Assembly: GCA_004168015.1 (NCBI GenBank)
Contig: SEYW01000009.1
Coordinates: forward strand, 62,001 to 126,000
From: Methylolobus aquaticus
GTDB taxonomy: Bacteria > Pseudomonadota > Gammaproteobacteria > Methylococcales > Methylococcaceae
Direction of reading: 5' to 3'
DNA: 64,000 nucleotides
Part shown: positions 27,779 to 42,308 of the stretch, one piece after another
Layout of the letters: each line of letters opens with the position of its first letter
How positions within the stretch are numbered: the stretch's first letter is position 1
Made by a program: the position numbers and the translations under genes
Notes under the pieces: generated by a model
Seen by the model: the letters and a program-made list of their open reading frames with translations, nothing else
Databases searched by the model: none
What the model was told of the DNA's origin: nothing

Positions 27779-27885
27779 GTGGTTACTCCGGAAGATCAGG
27801 GGATGAGTGGCACAACTGCACGCCTTGGGGACTTGATGCGCAGATACCGCGGCCCCGCACATCCGCGGGCTATGGTATGAGCTTA

Positions 27886-27914
27886 TTGACACATAATCTA
27901 GGGGTTGCTACCTT
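27886..27914 (+). promoter_or_regulatory. Sigma-70-like promoter of the hrcA operon
   Basis: TTGACA at 27886-27891 and TACCTT at 27909-27914 are separated by 17 bases. The -35 is perfect and the -10 matches at three of six positions. The predicted start of transcription falls inside the CIRCE element that immediately follows, which is the arrangement expected for HrcA repression. Confidence 0.65.
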
Positions 27915-27940
27915 TAGCACTCTCACGCCGAGAGTGCTAA
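27914..27940 (+). promoter_or_regulatory. CIRCE operator (HrcA binding site)
   Basis: TTAGCACTC, nine bases, then GAGTGCTAA: both arms are identical to the consensus inverted repeat. HrcA binds this element and represses heat-shock operons. It overlaps the promoter -10/start region and lies 15 bases before the GTG start of hrcA, so the operon is autoregulated. It also lies 135 bases from the divergent bfr start. Confidence 0.97.
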
Positions 27941-27954
27941 AAGTCGTCCCCTGC

Positions 27955-29001
27955 GTGTCTAATCTACCGGAACTGAGCGATCGGGCCCAGCACCTGTTCA
28001 AGGTGTTGGTCGAACGTTATATCGACGACGGCCAGCCGGTCGGGTCGCGTGTCCTCGCGCGAGATGCCGGTCTGAATCTGAGCCCGGCAACGATACGGAA
28101 CGTGATGGCTGACCTGGAGGAGCTGGGGTTGGTGACGGCGCCGCATACGTCGGCCGGGCGCATGCCGACCGTTTCGGGGTATCGATTCTTCGTCGATTCG
28201 CTGTTGACGGTGCGACCTTTGCAGCAAGAGGTGATTGCCCAGTTTCAGGGCGACCTGGAGACACAGGATACCCCCGAGGACTTGTTGGAGGCGGCCTCGA
28301 GGCTGCTATCCGACGCCACGCACATGGCCGGTCTCGTGACCGTACCACGCTGTGATGCGCCAACCTTTCGGCACATCGAGTTCGTGCCCTTGTCGGATCA
28401 CCGCGTCCTGGTGATTCTGGTGACTAACGACCGTGAGGTGCACAACAAGATCATCCATACGGCGCGCCCGTTCAGTGCGGCGCAGCTCACGGTTGCCGCC
28501 AATTACCTCAACGCGACCTGCGCCGGGAAGGACTTGAGCGGCATCCGGGACGGCCTGTTTCGTGACCTTCAGGAGTCGCGCGACCGGATAGGACAGGAGA
28601 TGATCGACGCCGCGGAAATGGTCAAGCTCGCGCTGAATCAGGGCGGGAAGAAACGCAAGCCATTCGTGCTGGCTGGCGAGATCAACCTGATGGAGTTTTC
28701 GGAACTGGCGAGCATGGAACGCCTGAGAGGCCTCTTCGAGATCTTCCAGCAGAAGGAAGACATCGTGCATCTTCTGGATCGCTGTCTGGAAACGCCCGGT
28801 GTTCAGATCTTCATCGGTGAAGAGAGCGGGTGCCGCTCGCTCGAGCCGTGCAGTCTTGTTACGTCACGGTATTCGATCGACGGCCGCGTGGTCGGCGTAT
28901 TGGGCGTGATCGGCCCGACGCGGATGGAATACGAGCGCGTGATCCCTCTGGTCGACATCACCGCGAGGTTGCTCGGTTTGGCGCTTTGCCGGAGATCCTA
29001 G
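27955..29001 (+). CDS. hrcA: Heat-inducible transcription repressor HrcA
   Basis: The 348-residue repressor shows the N-terminal winged helix-turn-helix (YIDDGQPVGSRVLAR, then LNLSPATIRNVMADLEELG and HTSAGRMPT) and the C-terminal HrcA domain ending GVLGVIGPTRMEYERVIPLVD. The open frame starts at 27877, but that would place the promoter and CIRCE inside the gene. I therefore choose the GTG at 27955 (VSNLPELSDRAQHLF), although no strong Shine-Dalgarno precedes it. It is the first gene of hrcA-grpE-dnaK-dnaJ. Confidence 0.95.
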   Translation: MSNLPELSDRAQHLFKVLVERYIDDGQPVGSRVLARDAGLNLSPATIRNVMADLEELGLVTAPHTSAGRMPTVSGYRFFVDSLLTVRPLQQEVIAQFQGDLETQDTPEDLLEAASRLLSDATHMAGLVTVPRCDAPTFRHIEFVPLSDHRVLVILVTNDREVHNKIIHTARPFSAAQLTVAANYLNATCAGKDLSGIRDGLFRDLQESRDRIGQEMIDAAEMVKLALNQGGKKRKPFVLAGEINLMEFSELASMERLRGLFEIFQQKEDIVHLLDRCLETPGVQIFIGEESGCRSLEPCSLVTSRYSIDGRVVGVLGVIGPTRMEYERVIPLVDITARLLGLALCRRS

Positions 29002-29122
29002 CGCACCGGTCACTAAGGAAGCGGACCCTCGATCCCCTTCGCGGTTGCGGTCATCGCCACGCGGCAGCGCGGGCGATGCTTGCCCTGCCGCCTTGCATAA
29101 AGAGAATTCGGGAGACATTGCC

Positions 29123-29731
29123 ATGCAACAACAAGAGATGAATCATCCAGTCGACACCGCCGAGGCTCCGGAACCGAACCTCGAAGTCGCCCGCGAACCA
29201 GCCGCGTCCGTCGGCGACGCGAATGAGCCGCCTTCCATCGAGTTGATGGAGCAGCGGCTGAACGAGGCGACCAAGAAGGCCGAGGAGAACTGGGAGCGGT
29301 TCGTGCGCGCCCAGGCTGAGATGGAAAACGTTCGGCGCCGTGCCGAGAAGGATTTGCAGAACGCGCACAAGTTCGCGCTGGAGCGCTTTTCCAAGGAGTT
29401 GCTCGCGGTGGTGGATAGCCTGGAACTGGGATTGCAGGCGGCTTCCGCCTCCGACGCGAATGCCGACGGGGTGCGGGAAGGTATGGAGCTGACGTTGAAG
29501 CAGTTGGGTGCGGCGCTGGAGCGTTTCGATGTCAAGCCAGTCGATCCGCTGGGCGAGCGCTTCAATCCGGAGTTCCATCAGGCGATGGCCGCGGAACCAA
29601 CGGCGGATGCCGAGCCGAACACCGTCATTCGCGTGTTCCAGAAAGGGTATCTGCTGCACGACCGTTTGCTCCGGCCTGCTCTCGTCGTTGTCGCGCAGCC
29701 GGTTCCCGTGCCGGCCGAAGGTCAGGCTTGA
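29123..29731 (+). CDS. grpE: Nucleotide exchange factor GrpE
   Basis: The 202-residue co-chaperone releases ADP from DnaK. After an acidic, poorly conserved N-terminus it has a long coiled-coil region (MEQRLNEATKKAEENWERFVRAQAEMENVRRRAEKD, read as EENWERF and AEMENVRRR) and the beta domain ending in NTVIRVFQKGYLLHDRLLRPA (read as VFQKGYLLHDR). GGGAG lies nine bases before the ATG at 29123. It lies 121 bases after hrcA and 81 before dnaK. Confidence 0.96.
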   Translation: MQQQEMNHPVDTAEAPEPNLEVAREPAASVGDANEPPSIELMEQRLNEATKKAEENWERFVRAQAEMENVRRRAEKDLQNAHKFALERFSKELLAVVDSLELGLQAASASDANADGVREGMELTLKQLGAALERFDVKPVDPLGERFNPEFHQAMAAEPTADAEPNTVIRVFQKGYLLHDRLLRPALVVVAQPVPVPAEGQA

Positions 29732-29812
29732 AATCCCGCTCGATGCACCCCAAGACCCCGGCAGTGACCGATTCACGAACTTAAACAACGAATACCGGAG
29801 CGCATTCAAAAA

Positions 29813-31753
29813 ATGGCAAAAATTATTGGTATCGACCTCGGCACGACCAACTCCTGTGTCGCGATCCTTGAGGTGGACAAGCCGCGGGTCATCGAGAACT
29901 CAGAGGGCGGCCGGACGACGCCGTCGGTGGTCGCCTTCACTTCGGATAGCGAGGTCCTGGTCGGCCAGTCGGCCAAACGCCAGGCCATTACGAATCCGAC
30001 GAACACGCTGTTCGCGATCAAGCGACTCATTGGACGGCGCTTCAAGGACGACGTCGTGCAGAAGGACATCAAGATGGTGCCCTACAAAATCGTTGAGGCA
30101 GAGAACGGCGACGCCTGGGTCGATGCGGGCGGAAAGAAAATGGCGCCGCCGGAAGTTTCGGCGCGCGTGTTGATGAAACTCAAGAAGGACGCGGAAGCCT
30201 ACCTTGGCGAGGAAATCACCGAGGCGGTCATCACGGTGCCGGCTTACTTCAATGACTCCCAGCGGCAGGCGACCAAGGACGCCGGGCGCATCGCCGGCCT
30301 CGAAGTCAAGCGCATCATCAACGAGCCGACCGCGGCAGCGCTGGCCTACGGCATGGACAAGAGCCGGGGCGACCAGAAAATTGCGGTGTACGACCTCGGT
30401 GGCGGTACCTTCGACATCTCGATCATCGAGATCGCGGAAGTGGACGGTGAGCACCAGTTCGAAGTGCTGTCGACCAATGGCGATACCTTCCTCGGCGGTG
30501 AAGACTTCGACCTGCGCATCATCGACTACATCGCCGACGAGTTCAAAAAGGAAAGCGGCATCGATCTGCACCACGATCCGCTGGCCTTGCAGCGACTCAA
30601 GGAATCCGCAGAGAAGGCCAAGATCGAGCTGTCTAGCAGCCAGCAGACCGAGATCAATCTGCCCTACATTACGGCCGATGCAAGCGGCCCGAAGCACTTG
30701 AACCTGAAGCTGACGCGAGCCAAGCTCGAGTCGCTGGTCGAGGAGCTGATCACGCGCACGAAAGGGCCGTGCCTTACCGCGCTCAAGGATGCCGGTTTGA
30801 AGGCGGCCGAGGTCGACGAGGTGATCCTGGTTGGCGGTCAGACGCGCATGCCCAAGGTGCAGGATTTCGTCCGTGAAATCTTCGGCAAGGAGCCGCGCAA
30901 GGACGTGAACCCCGACGAGGCGGTAGCCGTCGGTGCGGCGATCCAGGCCGGCGTACTGGGCGGCCAGGTGAAGGACGTGCTGCTGCTGGACGTGACCCCG
31001 TTGTCCCTGGGTATCGAGACCCTGGGCGGCGTCATGACCAAGCTGATCGAGAAGAACACGACCATCCCGACGAAGCAGCAGCAGGTGTTCTCGACGGCCG
31101 AGGACAGCCAGACGGCGGTGACGATCCACGTCCTGCAGGGCGAGCGCGAGATGGCCAAGGACAACAAGTCGCTCGGACGCTTCGATCTGGCCGACATCCC
31201 GCCGGCTCCGCGCGGCATCCCGCAGATTGAAGTCACGTTCGATATCGACGCCAACGGCATCCTGCACGTGTCGGCCAAGGACAAGGCGACCGGGAAACAG
31301 CAGTCGATCCAGATTCGCGCGTCGAGCGGACTTTCCGAAGACGAGATCAAGCGGATGGTCAAGGATGCCGAATTGCATGCCGAAGACGACCGGAAGATGC
31401 ACGAGTTGGTGAATGCGCGTAATCACGCGGACGCGATGATTCACGCGACGAACAAGTCGCTGCATGACCTCGGCGACAAGGTCGATGCGGATGAAAAGAG
31501 CCGGATCGAAAGCGCCATTGCCGAGCTGAAGGAAGCCATCAAGGGCGATGACCATGCCTCGATCGAGAGCAAGACGCAGGCGTTGATGGAGGTATCGGGC
31601 AAACTGGCGGAGCGGGTGTACGCGCAGAAGTCCGATGGCGATACCGGCGCCGCGTCGCACGAGTCCGCGGGTTCGTCCGAGCAGACGGCGCACGCCACGG
31701 CGGATGATGTCGTGGATGCCGAGTTTGAGGAAGTGAAGGACGACAAAAAATAA
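29813..31753 (+). CDS. dnaK: Chaperone DnaK (Hsp70)
   Basis: The 646-residue Hsp70 starts [17 protein letters not shown], with the phosphate-binding loop in place. The nucleotide domain includes [21 protein letters not shown] (read as VPAYFND), YDLGGGTFD and [14 protein letters not shown]. The substrate domain starts after [16 protein letters not shown]. The C-terminal lid ends in an acidic tail, [12 protein letters not shown], typical of bacterial DnaK. It acts with DnaJ and GrpE in protein folding; order hrcA-grpE-dnaK-dnaJ implies common CIRCE control. Confidence 0.98.
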   Translation: MAKIIGIDLGTTNSCVAILEVDKPRVIENSEGGRTTPSVVAFTSDSEVLVGQSAKRQAITNPTNTLFAIKRLIGRRFKDDVVQKDIKMVPYKIVEAENGDAWVDAGGKKMAPPEVSARVLMKLKKDAEAYLGEEITEAVITVPAYFNDSQRQATKDAGRIAGLEVKRIINEPTAAALAYGMDKSRGDQKIAVYDLGGGTFDISIIEIAEVDGEHQFEVLSTNGDTFLGGEDFDLRIIDYIADEFKKESGIDLHHDPLALQRLKESAEKAKIELSSSQQTEINLPYITADASGPKHLNLKLTRAKLESLVEELITRTKGPCLTALKDAGLKAAEVDEVILVGGQTRMPKVQDFVREIFGKEPRKDVNPDEAVAVGAAIQAGVLGGQVKDVLLLDVTPLSLGIETLGGVMTKLIEKNTTIPTKQQQVFSTAEDSQTAVTIHVLQGEREMAKDNKSLGRFDLADIPPAPRGIPQIEVTFDIDANGILHVSAKDKATGKQQSIQIRASSGLSEDEIKRMVKDAELHAEDDRKMHELVNARNHADAMIHATNKSLHDLGDKVDADEKSRIESAIAELKEAIKGDDHASIESKTQALMEVSGKLAERVYAQKSDGDTGAASHESAGSSEQTAHATADDVVDAEFEEVKDDKK

Positions 31754-31796
31754 CCGCTCTGCCGGCCGCGATGGTCGGTAGATTCATCAGTCGATT

Positions 31797-31818
31797 ACCG
31801 CCGGCGTAAGCCGGCGGT
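31797..31818 (+). promoter_or_regulatory. Hairpin between dnaK and dnaJ
   Basis: ACCGCCGGC and GCCGGCGGT form a perfect nine-pair GC-rich stem with loop GTAA in the dnaK-dnaJ spacer, 12 bases before the dnaJ ATG. No T-run follows. It may limit read-through or stabilise the upstream dnaK message so that less DnaJ than DnaK is made; its closeness to the start could also hinder ribosome entry (inference). Confidence 0.45.
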
Positions 31819-31829
31819 CGTGTTGCATC

Positions 31830-33903
<2,074 letters not shown>

Positions 33904-34017
33904 GGCGGCCCTGCCGTGGACACGAGGGGGGGCGGTTGCGTAAAATTACACGATTAAGTTCGTACGCGGATTGACGGGACGAGTCCTCCGGGCTCCTCCC
34001 GTTTTGCACGTCTAAAG

Positions 34018-35163
34018 GTGGCTTTTTTGGATAGACCCGCATTCCTGGCTCTCGAAGATGGAACGGTGTTCGATGGCGTCGCCGTCGGTGCCGACGGCTG
34101 TACTGTCGGTGAAGTGGTGTTCAATACCGCGATCACGGGCTATCAGGAGATCCTGACGGATCCCTCCTACGCGCAGCAGATCGTCACCCTGACGTATCCC
34201 CATATCGGCAATACCGGGATCAACGACGAAGATGCTGAAGCGGTGCGTCCGTTCGCCGCAGGGTTGGTTGTCCGCGATGTGCCGGCGCGGTTCAGCAACT
34301 GGCGGTCCGGCCGGAGTCTCACGGATTTCCTGCGAGCCTCGGGGATCGTCGGGATCGCCGGCCTCGATACCCGCCAGTTGACCCGGATCCTGCGGGACAA
34401 GGGTGCGCAGCGCGGGTGTCTGGTCGCCGGGGGTGAGATTGTCCCCGAGCGCGCGATCGCGCTGGCACAGGAATTTCCCGGACTCAAGGGCATGGACTTG
34501 GCGCGGGAGGTCACCGTCAGTGAAGAGTACGCGTGGACCCAAGGCGCTTGGCAACTCGGCGAGGGGCATCGAGATCTGGCCGAGTTCGGTTATGAGGTCG
34601 TGGCCTACGACTTCGGTATCAAGCACAACATCTTGAGGCTGCTCGCCGACCGCGGGTGCCGCGTCACCGTGGTGCCGGCGACGACGCCGGCCGCCGCCGT
34701 TCTCGCGCGGCGCCCGGATGGGGTGTTTCTGTCGAACGGTCCGGGTGATCCCGAGCCCTGCACCTATGCGATCGAGGCGATACGCGCCATCGTCGACGCC
34801 GGAGTCCCGGTCTTCGGCATCTGCCTGGGCCACCAACTGCTGGCACTGGCCAGCGGCGCAAGGACCGTCAAGATGAAGTTCGGCCATCATGGCGCGAACC
34901 ATCCGGTGCAGGATCTTGCAACGGGGAAGGTCATGATCACGAGCCAGAACCACGGCTTTACGGTCGATGAAGACAGTCTGCCCGTGACGCTGCGCGCAAC
35001 CCATCGGTCTTTGTTCGACCAGAGCCTGCAAGGCATCGAGCGGACCGACCGGCCCGCATTCAGCTTCCAGGGTCATCCGGAAGCCAGCCCGGGTCCGCAT
35101 GACCTGAGCCCCTTGTTCGATGCCTTCATCGAGAGAATGAAGGGTACGAGTCGCCGAACGTAG
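34018..35163 (+). CDS. carA: Carbamoyl-phosphate synthase small subunit
   Basis: The 381-residue glutamine amidotransferase supplies ammonia to CarB. The nucleophile C269 is in FGICLGHQ, and the class I triad His/Glu is in [11 protein letters not shown]. The N-terminal domain begins [18 protein letters not shown]. The start is GTG at 34018 by frame; a TTG at 34027 (LDRPAFL) is also plausible because AGGTGG lies six bases upstream of it. It is followed after 11 bases by carB. Confidence 0.97.
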   Translation: MAFLDRPAFLALEDGTVFDGVAVGADGCTVGEVVFNTAITGYQEILTDPSYAQQIVTLTYPHIGNTGINDEDAEAVRPFAAGLVVRDVPARFSNWRSGRSLTDFLRASGIVGIAGLDTRQLTRILRDKGAQRGCLVAGGEIVPERAIALAQEFPGLKGMDLAREVTVSEEYAWTQGAWQLGEGHRDLAEFGYEVVAYDFGIKHNILRLLADRGCRVTVVPATTPAAAVLARRPDGVFLSNGPGDPEPCTYAIEAIRAIVDAGVPVFGICLGHQLLALASGARTVKMKFGHHGANHPVQDLATGKVMITSQNHGFTVDEDSLPVTLRATHRSLFDQSLQGIERTDRPAFSFQGHPEASPGPHDLSPLFDAFIERMKGTSRRT

Positions 35164-35174
35164 CAGAGCACGAC

Positions 35175-38100
35175 ATGCCGAAAAGAACCGATATCGAATC
35201 CATTCTGCTGCTGGGCGCCGGGCCGATCGTCATCGGTCAGGCCTGCGAGTTCGACTACTCCGGGGCGCAGGCCTGTAAGGCCTTGCGTGAGGAAGGCTAC
35301 CGCGTGGTCCTGGTCAACTCGAACCCGGCCACGATCATGACCGACCCGGAAATGGCCGATGCGACCTACATCGAGCCGATCGATTGGCAGACAGTCGCCC
35401 AGATCATCGAAAAGGAGCGCCCGGATGCCTTGCTGCCGACGATGGGTGGACAAACAGCCCTGAATTGCGCCCTCGATCTCGATCGGGAAGGGGTGCTTGA
35501 TCGGTTCGGCGTGGAATTGATCGGTGCCAAGAAGGACGCGATCGACAAGGCCGAGGACCGCGATCGTTTCCGCAAGGCGATGAACCGCATCGGGCTGGCG
35601 ACGCCCCGCTCCGAAGTCGCGCACACGCTCGATGAGGCGTTGGAGGTGCTCGACCGCATCGGGTACCCGACGATTATCCGTCCTTCGTTCACGCTGGGCG
35701 GCAGCGGCGGTGGCATCGCCTACAACCGCGAGGAGTTCATCGAGATCTGCGAGCGTGGGCTCGATCTGTCGCCAACCCGGGAACTGCTGATCGAAGAATC
35801 GGTGCTCGGCTGGAAAGAGTTTGAGATGGAAGTCGTGCGGGACCGCAACGACAACTGCATCATCGTCTGCTCGATCGAGAACTTCGATCCGATGGGCGTG
35901 CATACGGGCGACTCGATTACCGTTGCACCCGTGCAGACGCTGACCGACAAGGAATACCAGTTGATGCGGGATGCATCGATCGCGGTGCTGCGTGAGATCG
36001 GCGTCGACACCGGCGGGTCGAACGTGCAGTTTGCGGTCAATCCTGAGGATGGCCGTATGGTCGTCATCGAAATGAATCCGCGCGTGTCCCGTTCCTCTGC
36101 CCTGGCCTCTAAAGCGACCGGTTTTCCGATTGCCAAGGTCGCAGCGAAACTCGCGGTCGGTTATACGCTCGACGAGTTGCGCAACGAGATCACCGCCGGC
36201 GCGATGCCGGCATCGTTCGAGCCGACCATCGATTACGTCGTAACAAAGATTCCGCGTTTCACGTTCGAAAAGTTTCCGCAGGCGGATGATCGGCTGACCA
36301 CCCAGATGAAGTCGGTGGGCGAGGCGATGGCGATCGGCCGCACCTTCCAGGAGTCCCTGCAAAAGGCCTTGCGCAGTCTCGAAACCGGGATAGACGGCCT
36401 GGTCAGCCGGCTGGATCCCACGGCCGGCGATGCCCGCGAAAGCCTGCAGCGCGAACTGCACTACCCGGGGCCGGAGCGCATCCTGCATGTTGCCGATGCC
36501 TTTCGCAGCGGCTGGACACTGGACGAGGTCCATGAGCACAGCCGGATCGACCCGTGGTTTTTGGCGCAAATCGAAGACCTGATTGCGACCGAGGCCGACC
36601 TGGTGGGTCGTCCTGTGTCAGGATTGACGCGAACGGAGCTGTTTGCTCTGAAACGCAAAGGCTTTGCGGACTCTCGCCTCGCCTTTTTGCTGGGCAGCAG
36701 CGCCGACGCGATCCGTTCCGTGCGCCGTGGTTTCGGTATCAAGCCAGTCTACAAGCGTATCGATTCCTGCGCCGCCGAGTTTGCGAGTTCGACGGCCTAC
36801 CTGTACTCGACCTACGAGCAGGAGTGCGAGGCGGAGCCGTCGACGCGGCGGAAGGTGATGGTGCTCGGTGGCGGGCCGAACCGGATCGGGCAGGGCATCG
36901 AGTTCGATTACTGCTGCGTCCATGCTGCGATGGCGCTGCGCGAGGATGGCTTTGAAACCATCATGGTGAACTGCAATCCGGAAACGGTCTCGACCGATTT
37001 CGACACCTCCGACCGGCTCTACTTCGAGCCGCTGACGCTAGAAGACGTGCTGGAGATCATCGATCTCGAACAGCCGTACGGAGTTGTGGTGCAGTACGGA
37101 GGACAGACGCCGCTGAAGCTCGCGCGAGCGCTTGAAGCCGCGGGCGCGCCCATCATCGGCACGTCGCCCGATTCCATCGATCTGGCCGAGGATCGGGAGC
37201 GCTTCCAGCTCTTGATCGAGCGTCTCGGTCTGAAGCAGCCGCCCAACAAGACGGCTCGATCCCTGGATGAGGCTGTGGCCTGCGCGCAGCAGATCGGTTA
37301 TCCGCTGGTCGTGCGACCGTCGTATGTGCTGGGTGGACGGGCGATGGAGATCGTCTTCAACGACGACGAGTTGCGCCGCTACATGCGCGAGGCGGTCAGC
37401 GTCTCGAACGAGTCGCCGGTTTTGCTGGACCGGTTTCTGGACGATGCGATCGAGATGGATGTCGATGCCGTTCGGGACGGGTCGGAGGTTCTCGTCGGCG
37501 GATTGATGCAACATATCGAGCAGGCAGGAGTCCATTCGGGCGATTCGGCCTGCTCCATTCCGCCTTACGATCTGGATGCCGCCATCCAGTTGCAGATTCG
37601 CGAGCAGGTCAAGCTGCTGGCCGAGTCGCTGAACGTGGTCGGCCTGATGAACGCGCAATTCGCGATCCAGGGGCGGGATGTCTTCATCCTGGAAGTAAAC
37701 CCCAGGGCCTCCCGCACCGTTCCATTCGTGTCGAAGGCAACGGGTTATCAGCTCGCCAAGGTCGCCGCGCGATGCATGGTCGGGCGTACCCTCGCCGAGC
37801 AGGGTATCCTCGAGGAGCGCGTTCCGTCCTATTTCTCGGTGAAGGAAGCGGTGTTTCCGTTCATCAAGTTTCCGCGCGTCGATCCGGTACTCGGTCCCGA
37901 GATGAAATCCACTGGCGAGGTCATGGGGGTCGGCACCACGTTCGGTGAAGCCTATGGCAAGGCGCAGCGTGCCGCGAATGTGCGTCTACCCACCAGCGGT
38001 GTGACACTGATCAGTATCCGCGATGCGGACAAGGTCAAGATTGTCCCGATCGCCCGCGACCTGGTGTCGAAGGGCTTTTCCCTGGTCGCCACTCGGGGGA

Positions 38101-38390
38101 CCGCGCAAACCCTGGTGGATGCGGGCGTGCCTTGTGAGGTGGTCAACAAGGTCTACGAGGGCCGTCCGCACATCGTGGACATGATCAAGAACGGGCAACT
38201 GCATCTGATCATCAACACGACCGAAGGCGCGAAGGCGATCGCCGATTCCTTCACGATTCGGCGGCAGGCGTTGCAACGTCAGGTGACCTATACGACGACG
38301 GTCTCAGGCGCGCGCGCGATCTGCTTCGCACTCGACGAAGCGCAATCGGCTGGCGTTTGCAGGCTGCAGGATCTCCATGGGGACTTCTGA
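35175..38390 (+). CDS. carB: Carbamoyl-phosphate synthase large subunit
   Basis: This 1071-residue protein makes carbamoyl phosphate for arginine and pyrimidine synthesis. It is an internal duplication: [23 protein letters not shown] opens the first ATP-grasp half (read as [17 protein letters not shown]) and [19 protein letters not shown] opens the second. Each half has an ATP-grasp core ([26 protein letters not shown]). The C-terminal MGS-like allosteric domain begins about residue 935 ([19 protein letters not shown], read as SIRDADK). Length is the usual ~1075. Confidence 0.98.
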   Translation: MPKRTDIESILLLGAGPIVIGQACEFDYSGAQACKALREEGYRVVLVNSNPATIMTDPEMADATYIEPIDWQTVAQIIEKERPDALLPTMGGQTALNCALDLDREGVLDRFGVELIGAKKDAIDKAEDRDRFRKAMNRIGLATPRSEVAHTLDEALEVLDRIGYPTIIRPSFTLGGSGGGIAYNREEFIEICERGLDLSPTRELLIEESVLGWKEFEMEVVRDRNDNCIIVCSIENFDPMGVHTGDSITVAPVQTLTDKEYQLMRDASIAVLREIGVDTGGSNVQFAVNPEDGRMVVIEMNPRVSRSSALASKATGFPIAKVAAKLAVGYTLDELRNEITAGAMPASFEPTIDYVVTKIPRFTFEKFPQADDRLTTQMKSVGEAMAIGRTFQESLQKALRSLETGIDGLVSRLDPTAGDARESLQRELHYPGPERILHVADAFRSGWTLDEVHEHSRIDPWFLAQIEDLIATEADLVGRPVSGLTRTELFALKRKGFADSRLAFLLGSSADAIRSVRRGFGIKPVYKRIDSCAAEFASSTAYLYSTYEQECEAEPSTRRKVMVLGGGPNRIGQGIEFDYCCVHAAMALREDGFETIMVNCNPETVSTDFDTSDRLYFEPLTLEDVLEIIDLEQPYGVVVQYGGQTPLKLARALEAAGAPIIGTSPDSIDLAEDRERFQLLIERLGLKQPPNKTARSLDEAVACAQQIGYPLVVRPSYVLGGRAMEIVFNDDELRRYMREAVSVSNESPVLLDRFLDDAIEMDVDAVRDGSEVLVGGLMQHIEQAGVHSGDSACSIPPYDLDAAIQLQIREQVKLLAESLNVVGLMNAQFAIQGRDVFILEVNPRASRTVPFVSKATGYQLAKVAARCMVGRTLAEQGILEERVPSYFSVKEAVFPFIKFPRVDPVLGPEMKSTGEVMGVGTTFGEAYGKAQRAANVRLPTSGVTLISIRDADKVKIVPIARDLVSKGFSLVATRGTAQTLVDAGVPCEVVNKVYEGRPHIVDMIKNGQLHLIINTTEGAKAIADSFTIRRQALQRQVTYTTTVSGARAICFALDEAQSAGVCRLQDLHGDF

Positions 38391-38429
38391 ACGGCGGCGA
38401 TATTTCCATCCGCATCCCGAACCAAAACC

Positions 38430-38906
38430 ATGAACAAAACGCCGATTACCACTCGCGGTGCCGAGAAGTTGAGGGAAGAACTCAATCACCTCAAGTCGGT
38501 GCGCCGTCCCAAAATAATCCAGGCCATTGCCGAGGCCCGTGCGCACGGCGATCTGAAGGAGAACGCCGAGTATCACGCGGCTCGCGAGGAGCAGGCGTTT
38601 ACCGAAGGGCGAATCAACGAAATCGAGGCGAAGCTGGCCAACGCGCAAATCATCGACGTCACGCGAGTCAATGCGGACGGGAAGGTGGTTTTCGGCGCGA
38701 CGGTTGACCTCGAAGATCTCGCGACCGGGAACACGGTCACCTATCAGCTCGTCGGCGAGGACGAAGCCGATATCAAGCAGGGATTGATTTCAATCTCGTC
38801 GCCGATCGCGCGGGCGCTGATCGGCAAACACGTCGAGGATGTTGCGACCGTGCAGGCTCCCGGTGGCGTCAGGGAGTACGAGATTTTGCAGATCCGGTAT
38901 ATCTAG
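38430..38906 (+). CDS. greA: Transcription elongation factor GreA
   Basis: The 158-residue factor rescues backtracked RNA polymerase by stimulating transcript cleavage. The N-terminal coiled coil starts [17 protein letters not shown] and has the tip acidic residues in [17 protein letters not shown]. The C-terminal FKBP-like domain includes [14 protein letters not shown] and [14 protein letters not shown]. Its last 38 bases overlap the 3' end of the convergent yhbY gene. It follows carB as in many gammaproteobacteria. Confidence 0.97.
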   Translation: MNKTPITTRGAEKLREELNHLKSVRRPKIIQAIAEARAHGDLKENAEYHAAREEQAFTEGRINEIEAKLANAQIIDVTRVNADGKVVFGATVDLEDLATGNTVTYQLVGEDEADIKQGLISISSPIARALIGKHVEDVATVQAPGGVREYEILQIRYI

Positions 38907-39210
38907 TGCGTTTTTTCGGGAGGCTGCGGCCCTTGAGGGGCTCCGGTGGTTTCTCCCGATAGAGCGTGACGACATGGCCGACGGTCTGTACGTGGTCGGC
39001 CTGAAGTCCACTACAGACCTCGGCCGCCAGCGCTGACCGTTGCTGTGGCGTATCGGCGTTGATCCTGACCTTGATCAGTTCATGATGCTCGAGCGCACGG
39101 TCGATCTCGGCAGTGACCGCAGGGCTGAGTCCGGCTGCGCCGGTGATGACGACGGGCTTGAGGGTATGCGCCCTCGCCTTGAGAAGTTTCTTCTGCTGGG
39201 AAGTGATCAT
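38869..39210 (-). CDS. yhbY: YhbY-type CRM-domain RNA-binding protein
   Basis: The 113-residue protein is a single CRM (YhbY) domain that associates with pre-50S ribosomal particles in characterised relatives. It shows [37 protein letters not shown] and the GHVVTLYRE end of the fold; the GxxG loop reads GAAGLS. A basic tail ([12 protein letters not shown]) extends beyond the domain. It is divergent from rlmE, another ribosome-assembly gene, by 14 bases and overlaps the end of greA by 38 bases. Confidence 0.93.
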   Translation of the reverse strand: MITSQQKKLLKARAHTLKPVVITGAAGLSPAVTAEIDRALEHHELIKVRINADTPQQRSALAAEVCSGLQADHVQTVGHVVTLYREKPPEPLKGRSLPKKRTRYTGSAKSRTP

Positions 39211-39224
39211 GCCGATGTTGTCTG

Positions 39225-39896
39225 GTGAAAGTGTTCGGATGTCCGCTGCCGCCGGAGCGTTCCGATTTGGCTAGACGCCCCACGAGCAGCCGTTGGCTCG
39301 CCGAGCATCACAGCGACGAATATGTAAAGAAAGCGAGGGAACTGGGCTACCGCTCGCGCGCAGTGTTCAAGCTCGAAGAACTGGACCAACGTTTTAGGCT
39401 GTTCCGTTCCGGAATGACCGTGGTGGACCTTGGCGCGGCCCCTGGAGGCTGGTCGCAGTTTGCGGTCAACCGCATCAGCCCGGGCGGGGCGATTATAGCG
39501 CTCGACCTCCTGGCCATGGAACCCTTGCCCGGGGTGACCTTCATTCAGGGCGACTTTCGTGAGGATGCGGCGCTCGCTCGCTTGCGGGAAGAACTGGCCG
39601 GGCGGCCGGTGGACCTGATCTTGTCCGATATGGCTCCCAACATGAGCGGCATACGCGGGGTCGATATACCGCGCTCGTTATACCTGGTGGAACTCGCGCT
39701 GGACTTGGCGCAACAGGTCCTGCGTCCGGGCGGCACGCTGGTCGTAAAGACGTTCTCGGGTACCGGTTTCGACGAATTTCTGCGCACGGTCCGCGCGAAC
39801 TTCAGCCGTGTAGCGCTCAGCAAGCCCAAGGCGTCGCGGAGTCGTAGCCCGGAAACCTACGTCGTCGCAAGCGGTTACCGTGCGTCGGTAGGGTGA
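39225..39896 (+). CDS. rlmE: 23S rRNA (uridine-2'-O)-methyltransferase RlmE (FtsJ/RrmJ)
   Basis: The protein methylates U2552 of 23S rRNA in known members. The SAM motif is [13 protein letters not shown]; the K-D-K-E tetrad is visible in [25 protein letters not shown] and SPETYVVA. The frame starts at GTG 39225, but E. coli RlmE begins about ten residues before SSRWL, so the TTG at 39267 ([11 protein letters not shown]), with GGAG upstream, is a credible alternative start. It precedes ftsH, the classical ftsJ-ftsH order. Confidence 0.95.
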   Translation: MKVFGCPLPPERSDLARRPTSSRWLAEHHSDEYVKKARELGYRSRAVFKLEELDQRFRLFRSGMTVVDLGAAPGGWSQFAVNRISPGGAIIALDLLAMEPLPGVTFIQGDFREDAALARLREELAGRPVDLILSDMAPNMSGIRGVDIPRSLYLVELALDLAQQVLRPGGTLVVKTFSGTGFDEFLRTVRANFSRVALSKPKASRSRSPETYVVASGYRASVG

Positions 39897-40059
39897 CGAA
39901 CAATCCACCTGATCCTTACTGGAACCATCCCGCGGGGGCCTTGTCCTATTTTCGGTGCGCGGAAAAACACCGTGCACCCGCGGTCCGGGTTACAAACTTA
40001 GAATTTCGCTAAACAATGAGATACACTCGGGTTCCAATCCGAATTAGGGAGTGGTGGAC

Positions 40060-41976
<1,917 letters not shown>

Positions 41977-41995
41977 CCCGTTGCGCTGAAACCAG

Positions 41996-42035
41996 GCCCC
42001 CGGGCGCATCGCGATGCGCCCGGGGGCTTTTTTTT
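41996..42035 (+). terminator. Strong intrinsic terminator after ftsH
   Basis: GCCCCCGGGCGCATCG and CGATGCGCCCGGGGGC form a perfect palindrome (41996-42027) followed by eight T residues (42028-42035), starting 19 bases after the ftsH stop. This should end the rlmE-ftsH transcript and separate it from glmM. Confidence 0.97.
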
Positions 42036-42308
42036 AGCCTGCCTCCCCGGCGATCACGCGACCTTCGGTGACACGCCCGCGCTCGGTTCCCGTTCCCTCC
42101 CTGCGAGGATTTTCGCTACACTCGCTCCTGTTTCGTGATTCCTTGGACAGGCGAATCGGCGTTGGGGGAATGTCCGGAGTCTGTAGATCGTTAAATTAAG
42201 GCGGATTGTTAGATGCAATCAGTGCCGCGCCCGCCATAACTTCACCGTTACGCTGTCGCGTTTTCCTGCGGTGATCCGGCCAATCCCTGGGAAGGGAGGA
42301 GAATACTC

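Noticed and set aside
27877..27954. Upstream ATG for hrcA
   Set aside because: It would put the promoter and CIRCE operator inside the coding sequence.
29900..31693. 597-codon minus-strand open frame
   Set aside because: It is antisense to dnaK; long antisense frames are expected in GC-rich, strongly codon-biased genes.
35073..36569. 498-codon minus-strand open frame
   Set aside because: Antisense to carB; no domain seen.
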